This document shows, piece after piece, positions 52,718 to 61,554 of a stretch of 64,000 nt of DNA. This DNA is from Bin5 sp965232575. GTDB lineage: Bacteria; Chloroflexota; Anaerolineae; Caldilineales; Caldilineaceae. Positions within the stretch are counted from its first letter, which is position 1, and each line of letters starts with the position of its first letter. A model generated the notes under the pieces. It was not told the DNA's origin and searched no databases. It worked only from the letters and a program-made list of their open reading frames with translations. The translations under genes and the position numbers were made by a program. The stretch spans positions 310,001-374,000 of the forward strand of contig CBDDPZ010000009.1 of assembly GCA_965232575.1 (NCBI GenBank), given 5' to 3'.

Positions 52718-53974
52718 ATGGCAAAGCAACTCACGTTTTTCAGTCTGTTCCTGGTTGCGGCACTGATGGTCGCCGCGTGCGCGGCTGCACAGCCAGCCGC
52801 TGAAGCCCCGGCAGAAGAGGCACCGATGGAGGAGACGGCCGCCGACATGAGCGGAAAGGTGGTTATCGCTTCCGAGGGAACGATCCGAATCGGCGGGTCT
52901 TTCGCCCTGACCGGCCCGATCCCCGACCCCGGCCTGGACATCCGCCAGGGCGCAGAACTCGCCATTGACGACCTCAATGCAGCTGGCGGCCTGGAAGGCT
53001 TCATGTTCGAACTGGTGGCCGAAGACGGCGCCTGCGACGGCACGCAAGGCACCAACGTGGGCAACAAATTCGCCGCGGACGAGTCGATTGTCGCAGTCAC
53101 AGGCGGCACATGCTCCGGCGAGACTTTCGGGCTCTTGCCGATCCTGCAGGAGGCGCGCATCCCCTTCGTCAGCCCCAGCGCCACCAATCCGGACATCACC
53201 TCCGCTGACTGCGACGTCTGCAACCGCGTTGCCCTGAGCGATGCCCTGCAGGGCGCAGTCGATGCCGACTTTGTCGTCGGCGATCTCGGCTTCACCACGG
53301 TCGCGGTCGTTCACGACAACTCCGACTATGGCAAGGGTCTGGCAGAAATCTTCCAAAACAACGTTACGGACCTGGGAGGAGAAGTCTCCAGTTTTGAAGG
53401 CGTCCAGGTGGGTGATACCGACTTTCGCGCCATGCTGGCCAAAGTCGGCGCAGACGGGCCGCAGGCGATCTTCTTCGGCGGGTACTCCACCGAAGCCGGC
53501 CTGATCGCACAGCAGATGACCGAAACGCCCGGCCTGGAGGAGACGGCCTTCATGAGCGTTGACGGCGCCTACACACAGCAGTATCTCGAAGCGGCCGGCG
53601 ACGCGTCTGAGGGCACGTACATTTCCTTCGTGGCTGGCGCCGACTCTGAGGAGATGAATGCGGAGTTCGACGCCAAGTACATGGAGAAGTACGGTGTCAG
53701 TCCCGACGATCTGGGTCCCTTCCACAGCCAGAGCTACGACTCGGTGAAGCTGATTGCGGCCGCGATTGCGGCGGTTGCGACGGTCGACGACAGCGGCAAC
53801 CTGGTCATTGACAGGGAAGAGCTGATCTCGGCCATCCGCTCTGTCGATGCATTTGAAGGGTTGACCGGCACGATCAAGTGCGACAGCCTGGGCGAGTGTG
53901 GGGCCGGCGGCGTGCAGATCTTCCAGGTCACGGACGGCAGTTTCAACCAGGTGTCTGGGTTCGGCATGGAGTAA
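52718..53974 (+). CDS. livJ: Branched-chain amino acid ABC transporter substrate-binding lipoprotein
   Basis: The ATG at 52718 follows AAGGAGAT and starts a lipoprotein signal (AKQLTFFSLFLVAALMVAAC); a longer frame from 52454 would run through the promoter. The 418-residue protein has the Peripla_BP_6 fold: GGSFALTGPIPDPGLDIRQG, AIDDLNAAGGLEGF, VTGGTCSGETFGLLPILQEA and VVHDNSDYGKGLAEIFQNNV. It binds leucine, isoleucine, valine or a similar ligand outside the cell. It opens a complete five-gene operon. A 12-bp hairpin lies just after its stop. Confidence 0.92.
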   Translation: MAKQLTFFSLFLVAALMVAACAAAQPAAEAPAEEAPMEETAADMSGKVVIASEGTIRIGGSFALTGPIPDPGLDIRQGAELAIDDLNAAGGLEGFMFELVAEDGACDGTQGTNVGNKFAADESIVAVTGGTCSGETFGLLPILQEARIPFVSPSATNPDITSADCDVCNRVALSDALQGAVDADFVVGDLGFTTVAVVHDNSDYGKGLAEIFQNNVTDLGGEVSSFEGVQVGDTDFRAMLAKVGADGPQAIFFGGYSTEAGLIAQQMTETPGLEETAFMSVDGAYTQQYLEAAGDASEGTYISFVAGADSEEMNAEFDAKYMEKYGVSPDDLGPFHSQSYDSVKLIAAAIAAVATVDDSGNLVIDREELISAIRSVDAFEGLTGTIKCDSLGECGAGGVQIFQVTDGSFNQVSGFGME

Positions 53975-53989
53975 TCCTCCGTGCATTGC

Positions 53990-54017
53990 GGAGAGGGAAC
54001 TCGCAAGTTCCCTCTCC
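53990..54017 (+). repeat. Perfect 12-bp hairpin between livJ and livH
   Basis: GGAGAGGGAACT (53990-54001) pairs with AGTTCCCTCTCC (54006-54017) around a 4-base loop. It starts 16 bases after the livJ stop and lacks a U-tract. Confidence 0.85.
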
Positions 54018-54050
54018 ACTTTCCTCCCCGTCAATTCCTCGAAAGCGACA

Positions 54051-55124
54051 ATGACTTCCAGCCCAGCGACAGCACAGGCGACAGGAACAGACGGCCAGAC
54101 CACCCTGAGACATTTTACTCGGGTTCTGGGCGCCATAATCGTTCTGCTCGTCATCTGGAGGGTGACCAGTGTCGGGCTCGCAGAGGGCTATCCCGCCTCA
54201 TTCTGGATATCCCAAGGCTTAAACGGCTTGGTTCTGGGCGGAGTCTATGCCTTGGTCGCGCTGGGCTATACGCTCGTTTACGGCATCCTCTTTATGATCA
54301 ATTTCGCACACGGCGAAGTCATGATGATCGGCGGCATCACCGGCTATTTCGCTCTCCAATTTGCCCAGGCCCGCGGCTGGATGGAGGGGCCGTGGCCGGT
54401 TGTCGTCATTGCCTTGCTGTTGATCATGGTTATCGGGATGGCAGCCTCGGTCCTGATCGGGGTCACTTTGGAACGCCTGGCCTATCGGCCCCTGCGACAA
54501 GCCCCGCGATTGGTCCCCTTAATCAGCGCAATCGGCGCGTCCTTATTCCTGCAATACTCGGTACTCCTGATCTTCGGGGTAAGCCCGCACAGCTATCGCA
54601 AGCCGGCCCTCATATCAGGCGGTCTGCGGCTGGGCGATGTATTTATTCCATACACGGGGGCCATAATCTTCATTACCTCAATTCTCCTCATGTTGGCCCT
54701 CTATTTCATCATACAGCGAACAAAGTTGGGACGCGCCATGCGGGCGGTAGCTGAAGACCGCTCAACCGCCTCTCTGATGGGTGTCGATGTCAACACGGTC
54801 ATTGTCGTAACTTTTATGTTGGGGTCGGCCCTGGCAGGGGCGGCCGGTGTCATGCTCGGCTTTCACAACACCGTCGTGAAGTTCAACAGCGGTTTCATTC
54901 CGGGACTCAAGGCCTTCACGGCCGCTGTACTTGGCGGAATCGGCAACATCCCTGGCGCAATGTTCGGCGCGCTCATTCTCGGCCTGATTGAGGCGATAGG
55001 TCCCAGCGCACTGGGTATCCCCACCGAATACAAGGACGTCATCGCCTTCAGCCTGCTAGTGCTCATTCTGATCTTCCGGCCCACCGGTCTTTTCGGTGAG
55101 GTACTGAGCGAGAAAAAAGCCTGA
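54051..55124 (+). CDS. livH: Branched-chain amino acid ABC transporter permease LivH
   Basis: The ATG at 54051 gives 357 residues; the frame is open further upstream into livJ, without a signal of its own. The core begins SQGLNGLVLGGVYALVALGYTLVYGILFMINFAHGEVMMIG, the diagnostic LivH opening, and includes the coupling segment RAMRAVAEDRSTASLMGVDVN. The protein has about eight helices plus one N-terminal helix. The stop overlaps the livM ATG (TGATG form). Confidence 0.95.
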   Translation: MTSSPATAQATGTDGQTTLRHFTRVLGAIIVLLVIWRVTSVGLAEGYPASFWISQGLNGLVLGGVYALVALGYTLVYGILFMINFAHGEVMMIGGITGYFALQFAQARGWMEGPWPVVVIALLLIMVIGMAASVLIGVTLERLAYRPLRQAPRLVPLISAIGASLFLQYSVLLIFGVSPHSYRKPALISGGLRLGDVFIPYTGAIIFITSILLMLALYFIIQRTKLGRAMRAVAEDRSTASLMGVDVNTVIVVTFMLGSALAGAAGVMLGFHNTVVKFNSGFIPGLKAFTAAVLGGIGNIPGAMFGALILGLIEAIGPSALGIPTEYKDVIAFSLLVLILIFRPTGLFGEVLSEKKA

Positions 55125-57043
55125 TGCCTCTCGAAACTGCGACAAGAGCCGTCAGAACCGGACTCGTCGCCTTCGCATTCCTGGGCTACCTGATCCTCAT
55201 CGGCATCCCCGGAAAAATAGGCGGTCCTGCCTTGCCAGCCCTAGCGCTCATAGCTGCTCTATTCTTTTGGCTGACTTTGCGCCGTGAATCCGCCAGTCAT
55301 TCCAGTTCTGCGATAGATCAAGACCCGGCTGGTTTCCAGGAAAAACCGGGCTGGAAGATCGGCCCCCAGTCCGATTCGGATGAGACCCGCGTCCGAGAAC
55401 TCCTCTCCCCACTCATCAGCACTTCCGTCGTCTTCAAAGGCCTGCTGGCGGGACTCACCACGGGGCTGCTCATCGCTGTCGTGAGCGGCATCTCTGCCGC
55501 GGCCATGGGCAACGGCATTGCAATCCAACCCGTCCTGGACAAGATCGTCCCCCTCAATGTCGGTGCCTTAATCGGCGTCAGCCCTGGACAGATCACCCAA
55601 GCTGAAGTCCCGTTCACTCGTTTCCTTTTTCAGGTACTTTTGTTCGCCGGCGCAGGTCTTCTCGCCGGCCTGGCCTTGACCGCAGGCAGGAGCAGACTGA
55701 CACAAGCTGCACACCAAGTCCGACTTACAACCCGCCTGTCCGGCCCGACTCTGGTGTCCGTCGGCCGCTTCGGGGGCATCGTCCTGCCTTTCGTTCTGCT
55801 TGCCTACATCGGGTGGCTCGGGCTACCGGGCGTAGCTGCATTCGGCTCCAATGAGGGGACGGTCCGATTGCTTCTCACGTTAGTCGCCACCGGAAGCGGG
55901 CTGTTTGCTTTGCGCCTGTCCCATCCGGGGCGGGAAAAGACAACTGTGGCAGTACTGCTTGGCCTCGGCGTTCTCGCTATGCCCTTCATCCTCGATCAGT
56001 TTCAGAATTCCGTCATGGGTCTTGTCTTCATCTTCGTCATGATGGGGCTTGGGCTGAACATCGTTGTCGGGTACGCAGGGCTCTTGGACCTGGGTTACGT
56101 GGCATTCTTTGCTATCGGCGCCTACACTTACGCCTTCCTGTCGGCTCCCTTTTCTTCGCCGTACATTAGCAATCTTCTGAGTCTCCTGGGCATTTCTCCA
56201 GAAACGCCATTACTCGGCTACTGGACGGCCCTGCCGGTGGCAATGCTGACAGCGGCTGTTGGGGGCATACTCCTGGGCATCCCCGTCTTACGCCTGCGTG
56301 GCGATTACTTGGCAATCGTGACGCTTGGCTTTGGCGAAATCATCCGCCTTTTCATGCTGAATTTGGGGGAGTTGACCAACGGGCCCCGCGGCATTCTGGA
56401 GATTTCGCAGCCCGGTCTGTTCGGCCTTTCACCGTCCAATGTTACTTCCGGTCTGCTTAGCTCTCAGGGTTGGATCTTCCTGCTGGCTCTGATCAGTTCG
56501 GCTCTAGTCGCCTTTGTCGCAATCCGCTTGAATGATTCACGGCTGGGCCGCGCCTGGTTCGCCATGCAAGAAGACGAAGACGTAGCCGAGGCCACCGGCG
56601 TCCACCTCGTGCGCACCAAACTGCTTGCCTTCGCCATTGGCGCAACCTTTGCCGGCATGGCGGGCCAGCTCTACGCCGCAAGACAGATCAATATCTTCCC
56701 TGAGAATTTCTCACTCTTTGTCTCGATTGACGCCCTGGCGCTTATCATCGTCGGCGGCATAGGCAGCCCTGCCGGCATCGTTTTAGGAGCCCTTGCCCTC
56801 AAAGGGCTGCCGGAAGTATTGCGAGGCGTCGACGAGTACCGAATCGTCACCTTCGCGGCCCTCCTGATCATCATGATGATCGTACGTCCTGCCGGCATCT
56901 TGCCCTCCGCCCGCCGCCGAATCCAGGTAACTGATCCCAATGAACCGGGGCATAGCATTGGCGAAGAACCGGACGAAGGGCCGGCCTTAGAGGAGCAAGC
57001 AGACGCTTCGCCCATCGGTGCGACCAGACGGGAAGATGCTTGA
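55124..57043 (+). CDS. livM: Branched-chain amino acid ABC transporter permease LivM, N-terminally extended
   Basis: A 639-residue permease. The LivM core starts near residue 285 (FILDQFQNSVMGLVFIFVMMGLGLNIVVGYAGLLDLG) and includes RLRGDYLAIVTLGFGEIIRLF and RAWFAMQEDEDVAEATGVHLVRTK. The first 280 residues hold about six additional hydrophobic segments and a polar loop. Usual LivM proteins have 300-430 residues, so the extension is unusually long. The C-terminus (from about 600) is acidic and disordered. The stop overlaps the livG start. Confidence 0.93.
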   Translation: MPLETATRAVRTGLVAFAFLGYLILIGIPGKIGGPALPALALIAALFFWLTLRRESASHSSSAIDQDPAGFQEKPGWKIGPQSDSDETRVRELLSPLISTSVVFKGLLAGLTTGLLIAVVSGISAAAMGNGIAIQPVLDKIVPLNVGALIGVSPGQITQAEVPFTRFLFQVLLFAGAGLLAGLALTAGRSRLTQAAHQVRLTTRLSGPTLVSVGRFGGIVLPFVLLAYIGWLGLPGVAAFGSNEGTVRLLLTLVATGSGLFALRLSHPGREKTTVAVLLGLGVLAMPFILDQFQNSVMGLVFIFVMMGLGLNIVVGYAGLLDLGYVAFFAIGAYTYAFLSAPFSSPYISNLLSLLGISPETPLLGYWTALPVAMLTAAVGGILLGIPVLRLRGDYLAIVTLGFGEIIRLFMLNLGELTNGPRGILEISQPGLFGLSPSNVTSGLLSSQGWIFLLALISSALVAFVAIRLNDSRLGRAWFAMQEDEDVAEATGVHLVRTKLLAFAIGATFAGMAGQLYAARQINIFPENFSLFVSIDALALIIVGGIGSPAGIVLGALALKGLPEVLRGVDEYRIVTFAALLIIMMIVRPAGILPSARRRIQVTDPNEPGHSIGEEPDEGPALEEQADASPIGATRREDA

Positions 57044-57843
57044 TGGCGGTCCTCCTCAGTGTCCAGCGCGTCACCAAAGTATTCGGCGGCCTGACAGCCG
57101 TCGACAGTGTGGACCTCGACATTGCGGAGCGTTCGATAACTTCGCTGATCGGCCCCAATGGCGCTGGCAAAACAACACTCTTCAACTGCCTGACCGGACT
57201 GCATCGGCCGGAAGTGGGCGAGATTCTGTTCAACGGAAGCTCGCTAATCGGCCTCCGTCCGGATGAAATAACCGATCGCGGCGTAGCCCGGACCTATCAA
57301 AACATTCGCCTCTTTGGCAGAATGACCGCTCTCGAAAACGTCCTCGTCGGCCAGCATCTGCGGCTGCAGGCGTCCCACTGGAGTGCCGTTCTGCGCACGG
57401 CCGGCCAGCAAGCAGAGGAACGCGCCGCCCGGGAATTCGCCCGCGAGCTGCTCGACTTCGTCGGCCTTAGCGGCCGCGAGGATGTCGTCTCCACCAACCT
57501 GCCATACGGGGACCAGAGGTTGCTTGAGGTTGCCCGCGCCCTAGGAAGTCGACCCCGTCTGCTGCTCCTCGACGAACCGGCCGCCGGCATGAATCCCAGC
57601 GAGACCGACCGCATGATGGAGATCGTCCACAGGCTGCGCGACGAGAAGGAAATTACGGTCTTCCTGATCGAACACGACATGAAGGTCGTAATGAGTATTT
57701 CAGAAAGTGTGGCCGTACTGGATTACGGCGAGAAGATCGCTGAAGGCACGCCAGAGGAGGTCCGCTCGAACGCCCGCGTAATAGAGGCCTATCTTGGCCC
57801 GGAGGTCGCCGTGCAGGAAACGGCCTCGACCCCGAGCCAGTGA
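57043..57843 (+). CDS. livG: Branched-chain amino acid ABC transporter ATPase LivG
   Basis: The ATG at 57043 overlaps the livM stop (TGATG), giving 266 residues. Walker A is GPNGAGKTTLFN, Walker B RLLLLDEPAAGMNP, and the family-specific GVARTYQNIRLFGRMTALENVLVGQHL follows the first part. The signature region reads LPYGDQRLLEVARAL, the LivG form of the ABC signature. It powers transport with LivF. Three bases separate it from livF. Confidence 0.95.
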   Translation: MAVLLSVQRVTKVFGGLTAVDSVDLDIAERSITSLIGPNGAGKTTLFNCLTGLHRPEVGEILFNGSSLIGLRPDEITDRGVARTYQNIRLFGRMTALENVLVGQHLRLQASHWSAVLRTAGQQAEERAAREFARELLDFVGLSGREDVVSTNLPYGDQRLLEVARALGSRPRLLLLDEPAAGMNPSETDRMMEIVHRLRDEKEITVFLIEHDMKVVMSISESVAVLDYGEKIAEGTPEEVRSNARVIEAYLGPEVAVQETASTPSQ

Positions 57844-57846
57844 ACC

Positions 57847-58599
57847 ATGCTGATTCTGGATTCTGTTCACACTTACTACGGCCACATTCACGCGCTCAAG
57901 GGCATATCCTTGACCGTGAATGAAGGCGAAATTGTAACCCTTATCGGCTCAAACGGAGCCGGCAAAACGACCACGCTCAACACGATCAGCGGCGTCCTGC
58001 AAGCCCGCGCCGGTGCAATATACTTTCAGGATGCCCCTGGCAACGCACGCGAACATTCTCCGCACGGGCGCGAAAATGACTTACGACTGGACCAACTGCC
58101 TGCCCATAACGTAGCCAGGCTGGGCGTCTCCCAGTCGCCGGAAGGACGCAAAATTTTCGCCCGCCTCTCCGTACAGGAAAACCTCGCGATGGGCGCATTT
58201 GCCCGCACCGACCCAAATGGCATCCGCCATGACCTCGAGCGCGTCCTCGAACTCTTCCCGCGCCTCCAGGAACGACTCAACCAGCCCGGCGGCACACTCT
58301 CAGGAGGGGAACAGCAGATGCTGGCCATCGGCCGGGCCCTTATGAGCAGTCCCCGCATCCTCCTCCTCGACGAGCCCTCGATGGGACTGGCGCCACTCCT
58401 AGTGCAGCAGATTTTCCAGATCATTCGCGAGATCAACGCCCAGGGGACAACAATCCTGCTCGTGGAACAGAATGCCCAAGCCGCGCTGCAAGTTGCCGAC
58501 CGCGGTTACGTCCTCGAAACGGGTAACATCGTCCTGAGTGGCGCAGCTCGCGACCTTCTGGCCAACCCGCAGGTAGCCGAAGCATATCTTGGCATCTGA
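57847..58599 (+). CDS. livF: Branched-chain amino acid ABC transporter ATPase LivF
   Basis: A 250-residue ATPase starting LILDSVHTYYGHIHALKGISL. Walker A is GSNGAGKTTTLN, signature LSGGEQQMLAIGRALM, and Walker B RILLLDEPSMGLAP; GVSQSPEGRKIFARLSVQENLAMGAF is typical of LivF. A loop of some 20 residues near 60-80 (DAPGNAREHSPHGRENDLRL) is longer than usual. It completes the livJHMGF operon. Confidence 0.95.
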   Translation: MLILDSVHTYYGHIHALKGISLTVNEGEIVTLIGSNGAGKTTTLNTISGVLQARAGAIYFQDAPGNAREHSPHGRENDLRLDQLPAHNVARLGVSQSPEGRKIFARLSVQENLAMGAFARTDPNGIRHDLERVLELFPRLQERLNQPGGTLSGGEQQMLAIGRALMSSPRILLLDEPSMGLAPLLVQQIFQIIREINAQGTTILLVEQNAQAALQVADRGYVLETGNIVLSGAARDLLANPQVAEAYLGI

Positions 58600-58652
58600 C
58601 GAGACGGGACGGCCCACCTGAATCAAAGGAAAAGTCCGGAAAGCGACTAAGC

Positions 58653-59603
58653 CTAAAACAGCCGGCGCTTGTCCACGATGTTGCGAAGCGGTTCCTCCGC
58701 CAGATAACGGCGCAGGTTGTCCACCAGTGTGTCGATGCGGCGCTGAGGAACGTGGGGATTATCCGCAGCTACATGCGGTGTAAGGATGACATTCTCCATC
58801 TTCCACAGCGGATGATCCGACGGCAGCGGCTCCGTCTCGTACACATCCAGTGCCGCGCCGGCAATTCCTCCTGACTCCAAAGCCGCGACGAGTGCGTCCA
58901 ACTTGACGACGACCCCGCGGCTTATGTTGATCAGATATGCCGTCGGCTTCATGCGCCCGATTTCTTCTGCGCCAATCAGGCCCACCGTCTCCGGCGTTTG
59001 CGGCACGCAGCTGACCGCGAAGTCCGCTTCACTCAGCAGATCGTGCAGCCGCTTCTGCGGCCACAGTGCGTCCAGGTCCAGACTGCGGCCGGGCGATGTG
59101 TCAGGCCGCGCATCAACCGCGATTACCCGCATGTCGTGCGCCTTGCCCCGCCTGGCCAGCTCTGAACCGATTCCTCCCAGCCCAATCACGCCCAGTGTGC
59201 AATCTGCCAGATGGCGGACGGGCGTCCCCTTTTGCCACTCACCCCGAATCTGACGGCGCATGTAGAGATGAATGCCGCGGGCGAACATCAGAATAAAGCA
59301 GAAAGCGTGGTCTGCGATCATGTCACTGTAGATCTTCGCCATGTTGCTGACCACGACGTCGCTCTCGGCAAGTTCCGCAAACATGTAGTGCTCCAGCCCG
59401 GCGATCGGCGTCTGCAGCCACCGCAGGTTCTCGGCCCGCCCCAGCAGCGCAGGTGTAATATCTCCGTACATGCCCACCGCCTGCGGAATCGCGGCCAGCG
59501 CCTCCTCTACGGTCAGCGCGTTGACAATCTCTAGCTCTGGGGACACCGCCCGCACCTGCTCAAGTTCGTCAGGGGTCAGCGGCGGAAAAATGAGAAAATT
59601 CAT
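58653..59603 (-). CDS. D-isomer-specific 2-hydroxyacid dehydrogenase
   Basis: A 316-residue NAD-dependent dehydrogenase. The Rossmann motif is LGVIGLGGIGSELARRGKAHDMRVIAVDARPD near 137-168. The catalytic Arg is in INISRGVVV, the Glu in DVYETEPLPSDHPLW and the His in LTPHVAADNP. It interconverts a 2-oxo acid and D-2-hydroxy acid; the substrate is unknown. The upstream oxidoreductase gene overlaps it by 4 bases, so the pair is translationally coupled. Confidence 0.92.
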   Translation of the reverse strand: MNFLIFPPLTPDELEQVRAVSPELEIVNALTVEEALAAIPQAVGMYGDITPALLGRAENLRWLQTPIAGLEHYMFAELAESDVVVSNMAKIYSDMIADHAFCFILMFARGIHLYMRRQIRGEWQKGTPVRHLADCTLGVIGLGGIGSELARRGKAHDMRVIAVDARPDTSPGRSLDLDALWPQKRLHDLLSEADFAVSCVPQTPETVGLIGAEEIGRMKPTAYLINISRGVVVKLDALVAALESGGIAGAALDVYETEPLPSDHPLWKMENVILTPHVAADNPHVPQRRIDTLVDNLRRYLAEEPLRNIVDKRRLF

Positions 59604-60778
59604 CGAGTCCAGTCCTCTCGTTGGTATGATGGCTTCTGCCTGAATGCCGCGAACCTCTCCGCCCGCAGCAGCTGTTCGATATCAATACGCTCACCGCCCA
59701 GCTCATCCGATACGTTCGCGCCGATAACGGCGGCCAGGCTGTTCATGGCATCACTGAAAGGTGATCGGAGCAGATCGGGACGGCTCTCCGCGATCGCTCT
59801 CACGAAAACTTGACTGATGGCAAACGTATCGTCGCCGCCTCGCCCTTCGTAGAGCGTTTTCGTGACGGCGTCCTGTGACGGCCGATGCGACGGCGGATAG
59901 GGCCCGTCGTACTGGTACATGGTAACACCCTCCCAGCAGATCTCCGCCCGACCTTCCGTCCACAGTACTTGGTGGTCCATATAGTCGGCGAAGACTTTGC
60001 GCAGGCGCGATAGCGTCATCGTGCCTACCCCGCCTCCGGCAAAACCGAAAAGCGCACTGTACGTGTAGGGATTATCGGCTCCGTCATGAACATCTACCTC
60101 CGGCCGGTGCTGGTAGTGGGCCTGCACCCACTCGACATCGCCGAACCAGTAGCGCCATGTATCGAGCAAATGGATGCCGCCTTCGACAACCGTCATTCCG
60201 CTCCAGGCCCGGTTCGCCGTCCACACCCTGTTACTCGGCCCCCCATGCAGTTCCGTTTGATGGTGCTTGACGTTGTGCCCTTCCAGCGGACCATGATAGC
60301 TGTAGCAGGCCATCAGAGGCCGCCTGCCCTCGCGCAGCATGCGTTGAACGGCTTCGTGTCGGCCGTCAAAACGCTGTTGGAATCCGACCGTAGAGAGAAC
60401 ACCAGACGCCCCAATGGCCGCCTCCATCTCCAGCGCCTCGTCCAGGTAGAGGCTCATCGGTTTCTCAACAAACAGATGCAGTCCTGCCTCGGCTGCACGC
60501 ACTACCTCTCCCGAGTGGACATTCGGCGGAATACACACATACAGCGCATCCAGATCACGGGCCAGCAACGCCTCAAAGTCGGTTGTATGCAATATGCCGT
60601 CAGGCCGAAAGTCCCTCACGTAGTTACGGATCTTGTCCGCTTCCAGATTCACTTCAAAGGCATCAGCCAGTGCTATGAGCCGGATAGCGCCCTGCTCCTG
60701 AAGAGTCCAGAGCGACTTCAAGTGTTGCAGCCCCCGCTGCCCCAACCCCATCAGGGCAACGCGTACAGGTCCTGTCAT
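59600..60778 (-). CDS. Gfo/Idh/MocA family oxidoreductase
   Basis: From the ATG at 60778, which follows AGAGGAG at about 6 bases, the protein has 392 residues; the frame is open to 60799 without a better site. The Rossmann domain starts VRVALMGLGQRGLQHLKSL. The family's EKPMSLYLDEALEMEAA (EKP motif, near 95-111) and a C-terminal GFO/IDH beta domain follow. Such enzymes oxidise or reduce sugars, inositols or their derivatives with NAD(P). The gene overlaps the downstream 2-hydroxyacid dehydrogenase, so a common sugar-acid pathway is likely. Confidence 0.9.
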   Translation of the reverse strand: MTGPVRVALMGLGQRGLQHLKSLWTLQEQGAIRLIALADAFEVNLEADKIRNYVRDFRPDGILHTTDFEALLARDLDALYVCIPPNVHSGEVVRAAEAGLHLFVEKPMSLYLDEALEMEAAIGASGVLSTVGFQQRFDGRHEAVQRMLREGRRPLMACYSYHGPLEGHNVKHHQTELHGGPSNRVWTANRAWSGMTVVEGGIHLLDTWRYWFGDVEWVQAHYQHRPEVDVHDGADNPYTYSALFGFAGGGVGTMTLSRLRKVFADYMDHQVLWTEGRAEICWEGVTMYQYDGPYPPSHRPSQDAVTKTLYEGRGGDDTFAISQVFVRAIAESRPDLLRSPFSDAMNSLAAVIGANVSDELGGERIDIEQLLRAERFAAFRQKPSYQREDWTR

Positions 60779-60965
60779 CGTAGCTCCTCTATCTCTCATG
60801 CGTTCGGTGAAATCGGCTTCCCGTCCCGGCCCGATGCTGTAAGGGCCAGATCATTTTCGCTCATGCTGCATGCGTTCTCGAATACTTTCCATTGTAGCTG
60901 AAAACGGTCAGGAGGCAACGCCCTGGCAGTAGGTTACTTTGCCGTCATTCTAAAGGGGCTTAGAT

Positions 60966-60994
60966 TTGCTTTCTGAACTCTGAACGTCTATAAT
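60966..60994 (+). promoter_or_regulatory. Promoter of rpmG
   Basis: TTGCTT (60966-60971) and TATAAT (60989-60994) lie 17 bases apart. The start site near 61001 leaves a leader of about 165 bases before the rpmG ATG. The remainder of the 387-base gap 60779-61165 upstream of this promoter has nothing I recognise. Confidence 0.7.
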
Positions 60995-61018
60995 TTGCGC
61001 TGACGACTGTTGAGTTTG

Positions 61019-61044
61019 AAAGAGGGCAACTTGCCGCTCTTTTT
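61019..61044 (+). terminator. Attenuator-like hairpin in the rpmG leader
   Basis: AAAGAGGGCA (61019-61028) pairs with TGCC (61032-61035) and CTCTTT (61037-61042), with one unpaired G, around a 3-base loop. The run CTCTTTTT (61037-61044) doubles as the U-tract. It lies within the first 45 bases of the predicted transcript. A second possible pairing, CTGGGG (61093-61098) with CCCCAG (61140-61145), would enclose the rest of the leader. Confidence 0.5.
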
Positions 61045-61165
61045 CCATCTGTCCCCAACTGTCCCCCTACAGGGAACGATAGGGATTGTTAGCTGGGGTG
61101 CGCGTGTTGCTTTGCCCGAAGGGGCCAGGCAAGCCGTAGCCCCAGGAAGTGAATCGGAGGCGAAA

Positions 61166-61327
61166 ATGGCCAAGAAAGGACCGCGTCAGCTTGTGAAGAT
61201 GCGCAGCACAGAAAGCCATCATCTCTATCTGACGTCCAAAAACCGGCGCAACAACGACAAGAGACTGGAATTGAAGAAGTACGATCCGGTACTGCGTAAA
61301 CATGTCGTCTATCGCGAAACAAGGTAA
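61166..61327 (+). CDS. rpmG: 50S ribosomal protein L33, zinc-free form
   Basis: From the ATG at 61166 (GGAGG 8 bases upstream) the protein has 53 residues, the normal L33 length. RLELKKYDPVLRKHVVYRETR is the diagnostic end. Zinc-binding L33 has CxxC pairs at the place where this protein has KYDPVLRKH, so it is the cysteine-free version. It binds near the E site of the large subunit. It stands alone, not followed by the usual secE-nusG, and is ended by a hairpin at 61409-61446. Confidence 0.92.
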   Translation: MAKKGPRQLVKMRSTESHHLYLTSKNRRNNDKRLELKKYDPVLRKHVVYRETR

Positions 61328-61408
61328 CGATACGGATGACGTGTTTGTCTGACCGCGCGGCAACCTTCGCCGCGATCTGATGGATGGTTTCCCAACAACA
61401 TGCAATTT

Positions 61409-61446
61409 GAAACCCGCTGCCAGGATATCTCAGAGCAGCGGGTTTC
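61409..61446 (+). terminator. Hairpin downstream of rpmG
   Basis: GAAACCCGCTGC (61409-61420) pairs perfectly with GCAGCGGGTTTC (61435-61446) around a 14-base loop. It lies 82 bases after the stop. The following TGATTTGT is a poor U-tract, so termination efficiency is uncertain. Confidence 0.6.
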
Positions 61447-61514
61447 TGATTTGTACACGGTGGTGGAAGCGAACTGTGTCTTTGGATCGCCCGGTTTGTA
61501 AGAACAGTTCCAAC

Positions 61515-61547
61515 AAAAAAGCAGGGGGTTCGCATGAACCCTCCCGC
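61515..61547 (-). terminator. Intrinsic terminator of the tRNA-Lys gene
   Basis: On the minus strand GGGTTC pairs with GAACCC around ATGC (part of a longer imperfect stem, 61547-61521) and is followed directly by TTTTTT (61520-61515). It lies just downstream of the tRNA 3' end at 61555. Confidence 0.75.
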
Positions 61548-61554
61548 TTTGCAA

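Noticed and set aside
52622..54154. A 510-codon open frame on the minus strand opposite livJ
   Set aside because: It is the complement of a GC-rich lipoprotein gene whose plus strand has a signal peptide, a ribosome-binding site and family motifs; the minus-strand translation has no recognisable domain.
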